From assembly GCF_002028545.1 (NCBI RefSeq), contig NZ_MWPQ01000069.1:1-64000 (forward strand): DNA of 64,000 bases, read 5' to 3'. Shown here one piece after another: positions 8,542 through 17,989 of the stretch; the first letter of the stretch is position 1; every line of letters starts with the position of its first letter. Source of the DNA: Nitrobacter vulgaris (GTDB lineage: Bacteria; Pseudomonadota; Alphaproteobacteria; Rhizobiales; Xanthobacteraceae). A program made the translations under genes and the position numbers. The notes under the pieces were generated by a model that saw only the letters and a list, made by a program, of their open reading frames with translations, did no database searches and was not told the origin of the DNA.

Positions 8542-9108
8542 ATGAGAACCGTGAGCAATATGATCGGAGCCGGCGGCGCGATGCCGCCGGCCACGGTCAA
8601 AGTCTGGGATCCATTCGTCCGGATCTTCCACTGGTTCCTGGTTGCCTGTTTCGTGATCGCCTACGCCACCGGCGACGAGCTCGAACGGGTGCACATCGCG
8701 ACCGGCTACGTCATCGCTGGGCTCCTCGCGGCCCGCATCGTCTGGGGCTTCGTCGGTCCGCGGCATGCGCGGTTTTCTAACTTCGTTCGTCCGCCGCGAG
8801 AGGTCCTCGCCTATGTTCGCGACCTCGTGATGCTCAGGGCTCCGCGCTATATCGGCCACAATCCAGCGGGCGGTGCGATGATCGTCGCGCTCCTGATCGC
8901 GCTGGCCGGCACGGGCGCCACGGGCTACATGATGACCACGGACTCTTACTGGGGCTCCAAGTTGATCGAACACGTCCACAAGTTCCTGGCCAATCTGACC
9001 GTTGGCCTCGTCGTGGCGCACGTCATCGGCGTGCTGATCATGAGCTTCCAGCATCGTGAAAACCTGGTCGCGTCCATGATCTCCGGCCGCAAGAGGGCTG
9101 CTGATTAG
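8542..9108 (+). CDS. Cytochrome b561 family membrane protein
   Basis: 188 residues with four hydrophobic helices. Candidate haem-ligand histidines lie in 'IFHWFLVACF', 'RVHIATGYVI', 'LIEHVHKFLANL' and 'VVAHVIGVLI', the pattern of di-haem b-type cytochromes of the b561 / Ni-Fe hydrogenase b-subunit fold. It would move electrons across or within the inner membrane, with an unknown periplasmic partner. It starts 10 bases after the PepSY gene, so they share a transcript. A shorter start at the internal ATG (MIGAGG or MPPATV) is possible. Confidence 0.85.
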   Translation: MRTVSNMIGAGGAMPPATVKVWDPFVRIFHWFLVACFVIAYATGDELERVHIATGYVIAGLLAARIVWGFVGPRHARFSNFVRPPREVLAYVRDLVMLRAPRYIGHNPAGGAMIVALLIALAGTGATGYMMTTDSYWGSKLIEHVHKFLANLTVGLVVAHVIGVLIMSFQHRENLVASMISGRKRAAD

Positions 9109-9159
9109 TAGCCCTCTTCGAACTCAATCTGCGAATTCCGGCCAAGCCGGGAGCGTTCC

Positions 9160-9262
9160 TTTGCGCGGCTTCCGAAAGCGCCCTCGATATCGTGATCAGA
9201 ATGACCGACGGCTTAACGGTACCGTTCGCGCCGATGAGCGGTCTTTCCGCGGTCGTCACTAA
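9160..9262 (+). pseudogene. Possible remnant of a VIT/CCC1-family transporter N-terminus
   Basis: One frame reads 'SALDIVIRMTDGLTVPFA' followed by 'MSGLSAVVTNA'. This resembles the conserved 'DIVxGxxDGLTVPFALAAGLSGAV' start of VIT1/CCC1-type iron/manganese transporters. It stops resembling that family where the transposase remnant begins. Short and degenerate, so only suggestive. Confidence 0.3.
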
Positions 9263-9545
9263 TGCTGACGCGGCTTTCATTCGAAGGCTTCGATCGTTGG
9301 GCATTCGCGATCGACCGACGTCGCGGCGGACCCCATGGCAGAAACAACTATGATGAACGGCTGATCGGTTCGATCCGACGGGAGTGCCTTGATCATGTTA
9401 TTGTGTTGAGCGAGCAGCATCTTCGTCATGTGCTGCTGTCGCATATGAATTCACTATAAGGATGCGCCTCCTACCGCAGACAGTTGATCGAGCGGGCGTA
9501 TTCTTCTTGGGCGGGCTGAATCAGCAATATCTTCGGATTTGATTC
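9262..9545 (+). pseudogene. Degenerate IS3-group transposase (integrase core 3' part)
   Basis: In broken frames the stretch encodes 'FIRRLRSLGIRDRPTS', 'RLIGSIRRECLDHVIVLSEQ' and the classic end 'FFLGGLNQQYLRI' followed by a stop at about 9545. These are the last DDE motif region (SIRREC-LDH) and C-terminus of IS3-type integrases. The 5' part, the other acidic residues and several internal codons are missing or shifted. It marks a site of repeated insertion after the cytochrome gene. Confidence 0.65.
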
Positions 9546-10173
9546 GCGACAGGCACAGCTATTAAAATAAAAGGGTCCAAAACTCGTCCTCGGTGTGACA
9601 TTCAACGACGGGATCGAGGTCATCGCCAAACCGACTGACCGTCAGCCCACAACCGCCGCCTGACCGGCCGTCACCAAAAATTGGCGATAGCTCTTGCGTG
9701 CGTACGGCGAGGTTCCTTGGCAACAGCCTGCTGCCAAATTTGCCGACAATTGGCCTTCAGCGGAGAACAAAAACACCATGGGACGACTATCGTGCGGGCG
9801 CGGACTACCTTAATCGAGCGCGGCCTGTTGCCGGGGGCCTGATAATCGATCCAGGCTCTTGTGCCATTGTTCTAGCGGCCTTTACTTTCACCTTTGATGC
9901 TCAACTCTAAAGCTTTCATTTTTACAGCGAGTGCCCTGCCCCAAGTTGCCATCTCCAGCCTTCGCACCAATGAGCCGGCGGCTTGTTTTCAAAGACTCCG
10001 ATCGAACCATAATACCGGCCAATTGATTCCGATGGAACCAGAATAGTCTCCGAAGGAACCGTAATCTATGGAGTGAAATCACTACGCTTTCCGGCCCCGC
10101 AGATGCACTTACGAGCGCTCGCGCTGAGCAGGAAAGATCGTTAGCGAGCTAGAAGCCAACAATGGCAACGCTT
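9546..10173. other. Gene-free stretch, probably mobile-element debris
   Basis: No open frame here has a ribosome binding site or a recognisable protein. Base composition is lower in GC than the flanking genes. I see nothing assignable in it. Confidence 0.4.
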
Positions 10174-10902
<729 letters not shown>

Positions 10903-11039
10903 TGGCTAAGTCCTCGTTTGCTTAATCTGCGGGCCATGCTCGTGCTGGCGTCATTGGATGGAAGTTTACGCGGGAATTAAGGCTTGAGCCAGGCGGCTGA
11001 TCAAGGATCGAGGTGTATCGAAAGTACAGGCATCGCAGG

Positions 11040-11190
11040 ACCTGAACGTTTCCACATCGCAGTAGCGCGACTGCGTGAAGAAGTTCTCGGACGATCTGCA
11101 GCACGCCTTTCCTGGCAACGGCCAGATGAAGCCGAATAGCTCGAGATCGAGCAGCTCAAGCGCGGAGTGACGAAGCTGAAAAAGACCCGG
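11040..11190 (+). pseudogene. Fragment of IS3-family OrfA (transposase)
   Basis: One frame gives 'SDDLQHAFPGNGQMKP' and, after a one-base shift, 'LEIEQLKRGVTKLKK'. This is the well-conserved middle of IS3-type OrfA ('DDPQxAFPGNGxMKPE..EIexLkREVtKLKaERDILKKA'). The shift also creates a TAG. Both ends are cut off by unrelated sequence. Confidence 0.6.
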
Positions 11191-11223
11191 CTCTCGCGTC
11201 GGGTCTTGATTTCGATCAGCGAT

Positions 11224-11906
11224 TTATGGGCAGAACCGGACAGGCCCCACCATGATACATCCTCTCGTACGCCAGTAACTGTGACGGGCTCTGTACCGGC
11301 GCTTGCGGAACCGAGGAATAGCGCCGGCCCGGTACGTAAATCGGTCCGCGATGGTGCGGTGGTAATACATGGCGCCGATATTGCACTTCGATAAGCAGAT
11401 GTGACAACAATGGACCACCAGAAGGTCGTGCGCGGACAGATCGGCAGCCATGAAGTCCGCCAGCCGCGCCGCCGACAGCGCGACGAACCTCCGCGAGGCC
11501 GCCGACTTCGAAACCCCCGATCCGGGCGGTGCCGGCACATCACCCTCGGGCAGCCGGACAGCGCGGCCGAACCGGCGCGTCGACACATTGATCGGCATCA
11601 GGTTCATCGCCCAGCGACCGAGCCAGTCCTCCTGCGCCGCCGCTTCCCAACTCGGGATCATGATCTCGCGGCCATCCACGCCCCGAGCCCGCGGGCGCTC
11701 GACCTCGATCTGCCGCTGTGGAAGCCGATCCGTCCCCGTGTTCGGCCCCAACGGTGTGCCCGCCGCGCCGCATCGCGAGCGTGGCGCGGCCCGCAGGCCG
11801 CCGTGACATCCGCCTCCATCATCGTTCGTCCACAGCTCCGGCCGCCGGCAAACCAGCCGGTGTGATATCTCTCGTCATGGCGTTGCTCTCCTTGTGGAAT
11901 CAGCAC
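11224..11906 (-). pseudogene. Degenerate IS256 (mutator)-type transposase
   Basis: Across three minus-strand frames the stretch encodes 'MMEADVTAACG', then 'GADGREIMIPSWEAA'-like sequence ('GVDGREIMIPSWEAAAQEDW'), 'LGRWAMNLMPINVSTRRFGR' and 'GVSKSAASRRFVALSAAR'. This matches the N-terminal half of mutator-type transposases up to the point where the catalytic domain should begin. The DDE domain is missing, and at least two frameshifts separate the conserved pieces. It is a dead element. Confidence 0.6.
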
Positions 11907-12207
11907 CCCGAGCCTACCGGCTCAAGGTGGGGCAACGCCGACCTCTTCAGAAATTCAACAGAACCCGGGACTTCCCCAGCGCTGTCATCACCTATGCTTA
12001 CCGCCTTTTGATCAATCAGGCGCGTCGGAGTAAACGGTCTTGAATGGATCGGGGGCTCTTGCTCGGGGAGCCTCTCCGACGACAAAGGCAGCCATCGCAG
12101 CGTTCTGTGCGCAAGCAAGCTCATTCGATCACCATAGCCAAGCCTGAGTTGATCTATATCAGCTGGAGCAAGTCTTTCTCAGCGATATTAATTCGATGGG
12201 CGATCAG
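11907..12207. other. Gene-free stretch between element debris
   Basis: A short minus-strand open frame ending 'VEFLKRSALPHLEPVGSGC' is present but has no recognisable family or ribosome binding site and may be another transposase scrap. Nothing else was seen. Confidence 0.35.
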
Positions 12208-12327
12208 TTAATTTGGCGTCGACGTGGCCAAGAGCCCCTGGCGTGGCGCGGGATATTTGATCACGTGCGCCGCCCAAAGAATCGCGCCAATCGGGAGGAT
12301 GACGCCAACTACTGCTGCCGCGATCAA
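12208..12327 (-). CDS. Possible 39-residue one-helix membrane protein
   Basis: A TTG at 12327 opens a frame reading 'MIAAAVVGVILPIGAILWAA' then HVIKYPAPRQG and a stop. It has one clear transmembrane helix and GGAAC a few bases upstream. It is divergent from the DnrO-like gene. It may equally be the tail of a lost larger protein. Confidence 0.3.
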   Translation of the reverse strand: MIAAAVVGVILPIGAILWAAHVIKYPAPRQGLLATSTPN

Positions 12328-12381
12328 CAGTCGTTACGTTCCTAAACTGCGAGCAAAGAAATCTTTTCGGAGAAAAACCGG

Positions 12382-12858
12382 GTGCTCTTTCTGACCAAAT
12401 CGCTCATACCCGCAATCTTCGCATTCGGGTTTATCGTGGGGCCGTCTGCCCTAGCTGCTGAACCGCACGCGCATGACGGATCAGCCGTGACAATTCAGCT
12501 GCGCCTAGACCACGGCAAGAAGTGGCCGACGGATGATGTCCTGCGCCGCGGCATGGGCGAAATCCGTGTTGCTATGACGCAATCGCTGAAGCCCATTCAC
12601 AACAATGACTTCACGCCTGCGCAATCTGACGCCCTGGCGACGCGTATTCAAACGCAGATCGACTATGTGCTCGGAAACTGCAAGCTGCCGGAGCAGGCCG
12701 ACCAGCAGCTTCAGCTGATCCTCGAGCAGATCATCGATGGCGCGGCCGATCTGAAGACCGGCACCCGTCGTAATCAAGGTGCCATGAAGATCGTGCGGGC
12801 GCTCGCTCAATATGGCGAGCATTTTGACCATGCCGGCTGGCAGCCGCTGGAACATTGA
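12382..12858 (+). CDS. DnrO-like exported helical protein
   Basis: 158 residues from a GTG start. The signal peptide 'LIPAIFAFGFIVGPSALAAE' is followed by HAHDG and a helical domain containing 'LRLDHGKKWPTDDVLRRGMG', 'IDYVLGNCKLPEQADQQLQL' and 'AQYGEHFDHAGWQPLEH'. This pattern (GKKW-T-D-LR-GM, then NCKL-P-AD, then YG-FDHPGW) is that of periplasmic proteins annotated as DnrO-like in denitrifying and metal-resistant proteobacteria. The histidines after the leader and near the end suggest metal or haem contact. Biochemical role unknown. Confidence 0.65.
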   Translation: MLFLTKSLIPAIFAFGFIVGPSALAAEPHAHDGSAVTIQLRLDHGKKWPTDDVLRRGMGEIRVAMTQSLKPIHNNDFTPAQSDALATRIQTQIDYVLGNCKLPEQADQQLQLILEQIIDGAADLKTGTRRNQGAMKIVRALAQYGEHFDHAGWQPLEH

Positions 12859-12949
12859 ACTTCCATATGGCAGTTGGCTTGTGGCAGAGCGGCGCCCGCC
12901 GCCGCGCATTGTCCCCGGATGAGAATTTCTACGTCGCCAATCCAGAGCA

Positions 12950-13211
12950 AGATTGTCAGGCTCGGGGGACGTAGCGCGGGGCGCCCATCGTCGCCAGAGA
13001 TAGAGACCGGCTCCGACAAGAATGTAGCAAAAACCCGCTACGAAATTGAACCAGAGTACAAATGGGACCGCGTTGCCAACGGTGGCCCTGGCTGCAGCAT
13101 CGCCAACAGCGCGCGGCCACCCGAAATAATTGTCAGCACGCCGAAAGCGATTGCAACTAAGGCAGCTATGATTGCCCAATTTGGACGCGATGAATCCGTC
13201 TCCCTTGTCAT
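12950..13211 (-). pseudogene. Frameshifted small multi-helix membrane protein
   Basis: The first frame reads 'NWAIIAALVAIAFGVLTIIS' GGRALL; the continuation lies in the neighbouring frame as 'AAARATVGNAVPFVLWFNFV' AGFCYILVGAGLYLWRRWA. Together they match the first half of a conserved membrane protein (GGRALF-x-AARAAVGN-VPFVLWFN-LAGF-Y) found in proteobacterial metal-resistance loci. A frameshift near 13100 separates them and the C-terminal half is missing. A TTG start at 13247 is also possible. Confidence 0.5.
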
Positions 13212-13321
13212 CGCTTTTTCATCGGCAGTCCTTTCCAAGATAGGCAATTGTCAATCCCAGGTCGGGGTCATCACTGAAGAATCCAGGCTCGGAAGACCGC
13301 GATCACAATCGTTAGGCGCGC

Positions 13322-13362
13322 TTGACTGTCTTGTAGTAAGTGATAACTAACTCACTTAGTTA
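13322..13362 (+). promoter_or_regulatory. Promoter with overlapping palindromic operator (TetR-type)
   Basis: TTGACT (13322-13327) and TAACTA (13344-13349), 16 bases apart, look like a sigma-70 promoter. The -10 overlaps two interlocking palindromes: TAAGTGA(8)TCACTTA (13337-13358) and TAACTAA(5)TTAGTTA (13344-13362). TetR-family repressors typically bind such sites. The tetR gene starts 235 bases downstream, so this could control the whole ABC operon, or a lost gene. Confidence 0.5.
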
Positions 13363-13596
13363 AGCTGTCAAGGAGGACCAAGACGCTATTGCGCACATTC
13401 CCCAAGAGGCATCAGCAATCCCTGATTGTCGCGGGTGTCAGTAAGACCGCGCATTGCAGTCGTCGTGACAACCCGAGCGGCCTCCGCTGCGGAAAGTTGA
13501 GTTCTTCAAATATCTAAATGGCCACAAACTCCGTAGTTCCGGAGAATTACCTCTATTGTCCCGACTTCACGCGCGATTTGATAAAGGCAAAATTCT

Positions 13597-14247
13597 ATGA
13601 CGGTGCGTGTCAGGAAAAGCGCTGAGGACCGCAAGATCGAGATTGTCGATGCGGCTCTGCGCCTCGCCGACGACATCGGCCCGGACCGACTGTCGACGGA
13701 GGTGTTGGCCGAGGCGGTCGGTATCTCACAGCCCGGGATTTTTCGCCATTTCCCGACTAAGGCGAAAATCTGGGAGGCGGTGGCCGAGTGCATTAGTGAG
13801 CGGTTGCATGCGATTTCGGTCAGGAACGACAGGAAGCAGAGTCAGCCGATTGATCAGCTGCGCGCTTTTGTAACTGGCCATCTGTCCTTCGTACAAAAAA
13901 CGCCTGCCATTACAGCTATCCTGTTCTCGCGCGAGCTGCATGTGAAGAGCGATACGCTGCGAGCCTTTTTCGCCGGAATGATTGCGAGCCGCCAAGCTTA
14001 TATCTCAGGGCTGATCGCTGCAGAAATCGAAAGGGGCCGGTTCGACAAAACGTTAGACGCGGACGATGCCGCCTATCTTGTCCTGGCGCTTGTTCAAGGA
14101 CTCGCTATGCGTTGGTCGCTCAACGCTCGCAACTTCGATCTCGTCGAAGAAGGGCGCAGGTTGCTGGAGCTTCAATTAAAAGGATTTAGGGACTTGCAGC
14201 GGCCGAGCAAGAAGCAACTAATTGTCGACAGAAAGCCACAAGCGTGA
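13597..14247 (+). CDS. TetR/AcrR-family transcriptional regulator
   Basis: 216 residues. The N-terminal helix-turn-helix is 'RKIEIVDAALRLADDIGPDR' followed by LSTEVLAEAVGISQPGIFRHFPTK, the standard TetR_N signature. The C-terminal two-thirds is an all-helical ligand-binding domain. It is the first gene of the operon and its stop overlaps the GTG start of the HlyD gene, so it most likely represses its own promoter until a substrate of the transporter binds. E. coli YbiH/CecR controls a similar efflux set, but orthology is not claimed. Confidence 0.9.
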   Translation: MTVRVRKSAEDRKIEIVDAALRLADDIGPDRLSTEVLAEAVGISQPGIFRHFPTKAKIWEAVAECISERLHAISVRNDRKQSQPIDQLRAFVTGHLSFVQKTPAITAILFSRELHVKSDTLRAFFAGMIASRQAYISGLIAAEIERGRFDKTLDADDAAYLVLALVQGLAMRWSLNARNFDLVEEGRRLLELQLKGFRDLQRPSKKQLIVDRKPQA

Positions 14248-15248
14248 AAAAGATGTGGAGAAAGCTGCTCGTTCTGTTGGCACTTGTCGCCGTCGCTGGT
14301 GGCGGCTATGCGGCTTGGATCAAGTTCAGGCTCGTCGAATTACCCGCTGGATTTGCAAAATCTAATGGCCGGCTTGAAGCCGAGCGCATCGATATCGCGA
14401 CCAAGTTCCCCGGCCGCGTGAAAGAGGTCTTGGTCGCGGAGGGTGATACCGTCAAAGCAGGGCAGGTACTTGCGAAAATCGATACGGCGGAGCTTGAAGC
14501 CCAATTGCGCGAGGCTGACGCGGCGGCTCGTCAAAGCGAGCAGCAGCTGGATCAGGCCATCGCGCTTCTAGCCCAGAGGAAAAGCGAGTTGGTTTTGACG
14601 ACACAGGAGTTCGAACGATCAGAGACCCTGGGTGCGAAAGGCTATACGCCACAAGAGAAGGTCGATCAGCGGCGAGCAGCGATGATGACAGCGCAATCCG
14701 CGGTCAATTCCGCCACTGCCGGCATAGGGCTAGCCAAAGCCGCGATCGAGGCAGCAGTTGCCAGGGCCGAGCGTATTAAGGAGAACTTGAAAGACTATGT
14801 TCTGACCGCGCCGCGCGACGGTCGCGTGCAGTATCGTCTCGCACTGCCCGGCGAAGTTCTTGGTGCCGGCGGCAAGGTTCTGACGCTTCTCGACATGAAG
14901 GATGTCTACATGACGATCTTTCTGCCGACCAAGGACGCCGGACAGCTCGAGTTGGGCGCAGAGGCGCGGATTGTTCCTGACGCACTCCCCCAGTATGTCG
15001 CACCTGCAACCGTCTCGTTCGTGGCCTCGGATGCTCAATTCACACCCAAATACGTTGAGACCAAGAGTGAACGCGAGAAACTTACGTTCCGGGTCAAAGT
15101 GAAGGTGCCGGAGGATATTCTGAAGCGGTATGCGAGCCGTGTGAAGGCCGGCATTACTGGTGTGGCCTATGTCAAGCTAGTGCGCGATGCAGTATGGCCC
15201 ACTAGCCTCCAGGTTAAACTGCCGCCAGCGGAGCTTCAGCCGAAATGA
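14244..15248 (+). CDS. HlyD/YhiI-type periplasmic adaptor of ABC exporter
   Basis: 334 residues, GTG start overlapping the tetR stop. TM anchor at about 5-24; lipoyl half-motif 'AERIDIATKFPGRVKEVLVA' EGDTVKAGQVLAKID; long alpha-helical hairpin (about 80-175); second half 'YVLTAPRDGRVQYRLALPGE'; then barrel domain. This is the membrane-fusion component that couples an ABC exporter in the inner membrane to the outer membrane. The order adaptor, double ATPase-permease, permease is that of E. coli yhiI-rbbA-yhhJ. Confidence 0.9.
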   Translation: MKKMWRKLLVLLALVAVAGGGYAAWIKFRLVELPAGFAKSNGRLEAERIDIATKFPGRVKEVLVAEGDTVKAGQVLAKIDTAELEAQLREADAAARQSEQQLDQAIALLAQRKSELVLTTQEFERSETLGAKGYTPQEKVDQRRAAMMTAQSAVNSATAGIGLAKAAIEAAVARAERIKENLKDYVLTAPRDGRVQYRLALPGEVLGAGGKVLTLLDMKDVYMTIFLPTKDAGQLELGAEARIVPDALPQYVAPATVSFVASDAQFTPKYVETKSEREKLTFRVKVKVPEDILKRYASRVKAGITGVAYVKLVRDAVWPTSLQVKLPPAELQPK

Positions 15249-17989
15249 GCGATGAAGCGGCCTGTGTTGCGCGCTTGGCGGCCGTCACTCATAAATACGC
15301 TGCCACCAAAGCTCTCGACGCAGTATCAATCGATATTCCGGCAGGGCGCATGGTCGGCCTCATTGGTCCCGATGGTGTCGGCAAGTCGACGCTTCTGGCT
15401 CTGGTAGCTGGTGTGCGCAAGATCCAGTCAGGAAACGTACATGTTCTTGGCGGCGACATGGCGGCTCACCGGCACCGCGCTGACGTGTGTGCCCGCATCG
15501 CCTACATGCCGCAAGGTCTTGGCCGCAACCTCTATCCAACGCTATCGGTCGTCGAGAATGTCGACTTCTTCGGACGATTGTTCGGGCAGTCAGCCACGGA
15601 ACGTGAGTGGCGGATTGCCGACTTACTGCGCTCTACCGGCCTTGATCCGTTCGCCGACCGGCCTGCAGGCAAGCTTTCAGGCGGTATGAAGCAGAAGCTC
15701 TCACTGTGCTGCTCGCTGATTCACGATCCCGATCTTCTCATTCTCGATGAGCCGACGACCGGTGTCGATCCGCTGTCACGCAAGCAATTTTGGGAGCTGA
15801 TCGAGCGCATCCATGCGCGCCGGCCGACGATGAGTGTGATAGTTGCCACGGCTTACATGGAGGAAGCCGAACGTTTTAACCACCTCATCGCGATGGATGC
15901 GGGCCAGATCCTCGCAATCGGCACGGCCGATGAACTCAAGCGCCAGGCTCAACGCGACACGTTGGAAGAGGCATTCATCGGACTTCTGCCGGAAGCCAAG
16001 CGCGCTAACCACAGAGCCGTTGTACTGCCACCGAGGGTCGCGGCGCAAGGACCGCCGGCCATCGAGGCAGAAGACTTGACGATGCGGTTCGGGGATTTCA
16101 CGGCGGTCGATCACGTCACCGCCCGCATCGAGCGCGGCGAGATTTTCGGATTTCTCGGCTCAAACGGCTGCGGCAAGACGACGACGATGAAGATGTTGAC
16201 TGGCTTGTTGCCGCCCACTGAGGGCACCGCGAAGCTGTTTGGCCACGAGGTCGATCCAAACGACATCGAGACTCGCCGCCGCGTAGGATACATGTCGCAG
16301 TCATTCTCGTTGTACTCTGAGCTGAGCGTACGGCAGAACTTGGACTTGCACGCTAGTCTCTTCGACTTGCCCGCAGACCAAAGTACGGAACGGGTCGACG
16401 AGATGATCGGTCGTTTCGAACTTTCCGAGGTAGCGGGCGAATTGCCGGAGAGCATGCCGCTCGGTGTTAGGCAGCGCCTACAGCTTGCCGTTGCCGTTCT
16501 GCACAAGCCAGAAATGCTGATCCTCGATGAACCCACATCCGGAGTCGATCCCATTGCGAGAGACCGGTTCTGGGAACTGCTCATTCAATTATCGCGCGAT
16601 GATGGAGTGACGATTTTCATTTCCACACACTTCGTAAACGAGGCCGAGCGGTGCGATCGGATATCGCTGATGCATGCCGGCAAGATATTGGCGATGGACA
16701 CCCCCGATGAACTGCGCCGTACACGGGGAGCCCAGACACTGGAAGATGCCTTCATCGGCTATCTCGAGGACGCCGTCGCTGCCGATGCCCCACCAGTCGC
16801 TGCAAGTGCCGCAGACGAGCCACAGTCGGCACCGCGCTCAACGTCAGCCAAGTCCAGCCGTTGGTTCGATCCAAGCCGTGTGTGGGCGTTCGCCCAACGC
16901 GAAGCCGTGGAACTTGTCCGCGATCCGATCCGAATTGTCTTTGCGCTGCTCGGACCCATCGTGCTGGCGATTGCCATGGCCAATGGAATTTCCTTCGACG
17001 TCGAAAAGCTCACCTATGCAGCCCTCGACCGGGATCGTTCCCAGGAGAGCCAGTCCTTCCTGGATTACTTTTCAGGCTCCCGCTATTTCGAGCAGCGGGG
17101 AAGGCTCGCCTCGCAGGCGGAACTCGACGAACAGATGTTGCGGGGTCAAATCAAATTCGGTCTGGAGATACCGCCGAAATTCGGCAAAGACCTGCTGTCG
17201 GGACGCGCGCCGGAGGTCGGCGTATGGTTCGATGGCGCCAATACGTTCCAGGCCGAATCTGCGCGCGGCTACGTTCAAGGCGTTCTGTCCAACTATCTCT
17301 CCGAGTTTTCTAGGCGTGAAACAGGCCGCACGCCGCTGCTCTATCCCGCCGACATCGAAACGCGGCTTCGCTACAATCAGGCATTCCTGAGCGTCAACGC
17401 CATTTCGCCAGGCGTCCTGATGCTGCTGATGTACATGTTTTCGACCATGTTGACGGCTCTCGGTGTCGTCAGGGAAAAGGAGCTTGGATCGATAATGAAT
17501 CTCTACGCCGCACCAGCGACCAAGATCGAATTCCTGGTTGGCAAGCAATTGCCTTACATCGGCGTGGCGTTAATCAGCTTTCTCAGTCTGTATATTCTGA
17601 CAACTGTGCTGTTCGGGGTATCCGTGAGTGGCAACGTCGCCGCCCTTGCGCTCGGGGCGCTGCTGTTCGCCACGGCCGCCACGTCATTAGGTCTGGTCAT
17701 ATCCTCGTTTGTATCGACACAGCTAGCCGCGATATTTGCATCCGCCATTATCGTCATGATCCCGAGTCTCAACTTCTCCGGAATGCTCTATCCCGTGTCG
17801 ACGCTGGAAGGTGGGGCCCGCATCGTCGGTCATGCCTTCCCTGCGCTCTATTTTCAGAAGATTACCTCTGGCGTATTCAACAAAGGCTTGGGCTTTGCCA
17901 ACCTCTACCCTGATTATTGGTGGCTGCTTGTATTCTGCATGGCGTTCTGGATTTTAGCGACGCTGCTGCTGAGAAAGCAGGAAGTCTGA
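15245..17989 (+). CDS. rbbA: RbbA-type fusion: two ABC ATPase domains plus ABC-2 permease
   Basis: 914 residues, nearly the length of E. coli RbbA (YhiH). First ATPase: Walker A 'GPDGVGKST' (41-49), signature 'LSGGMKQKLSLC', Walker B 'LLILDEPTTGVD'. Second ATPase: Walker A 'GSNGCGKTTT' (about 305-314), a degenerate signature 'MPLGVRQRLQLA' in place of LSGGQ, Walker B 'MLILDEPTSGVD'. An ABC-2 membrane domain with a large periplasmic loop follows (from about 540), ending in five to six helices. RbbA was described as a ribosome-associated ATPase, but the context here is a small-molecule exporter. Overlaps both neighbours by ATGA. Confidence 0.92.
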   Translation: MSDEAACVARLAAVTHKYAATKALDAVSIDIPAGRMVGLIGPDGVGKSTLLALVAGVRKIQSGNVHVLGGDMAAHRHRADVCARIAYMPQGLGRNLYPTLSVVENVDFFGRLFGQSATEREWRIADLLRSTGLDPFADRPAGKLSGGMKQKLSLCCSLIHDPDLLILDEPTTGVDPLSRKQFWELIERIHARRPTMSVIVATAYMEEAERFNHLIAMDAGQILAIGTADELKRQAQRDTLEEAFIGLLPEAKRANHRAVVLPPRVAAQGPPAIEAEDLTMRFGDFTAVDHVTARIERGEIFGFLGSNGCGKTTTMKMLTGLLPPTEGTAKLFGHEVDPNDIETRRRVGYMSQSFSLYSELSVRQNLDLHASLFDLPADQSTERVDEMIGRFELSEVAGELPESMPLGVRQRLQLAVAVLHKPEMLILDEPTSGVDPIARDRFWELLIQLSRDDGVTIFISTHFVNEAERCDRISLMHAGKILAMDTPDELRRTRGAQTLEDAFIGYLEDAVAADAPPVAASAADEPQSAPRSTSAKSSRWFDPSRVWAFAQREAVELVRDPIRIVFALLGPIVLAIAMANGISFDVEKLTYAALDRDRSQESQSFLDYFSGSRYFEQRGRLASQAELDEQMLRGQIKFGLEIPPKFGKDLLSGRAPEVGVWFDGANTFQAESARGYVQGVLSNYLSEFSRRETGRTPLLYPADIETRLRYNQAFLSVNAISPGVLMLLMYMFSTMLTALGVVREKELGSIMNLYAAPATKIEFLVGKQLPYIGVALISFLSLYILTTVLFGVSVSGNVAALALGALLFATAATSLGLVISSFVSTQLAAIFASAIIVMIPSLNFSGMLYPVSTLEGGARIVGHAFPALYFQKITSGVFNKGLGFANLYPDYWWLLVFCMAFWILATLLLRKQEV

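Noticed and set aside
9698-9910. 70-codon plus-strand frame in element debris
   Set aside because: No ribosome site, no similarity, typical of random frames.
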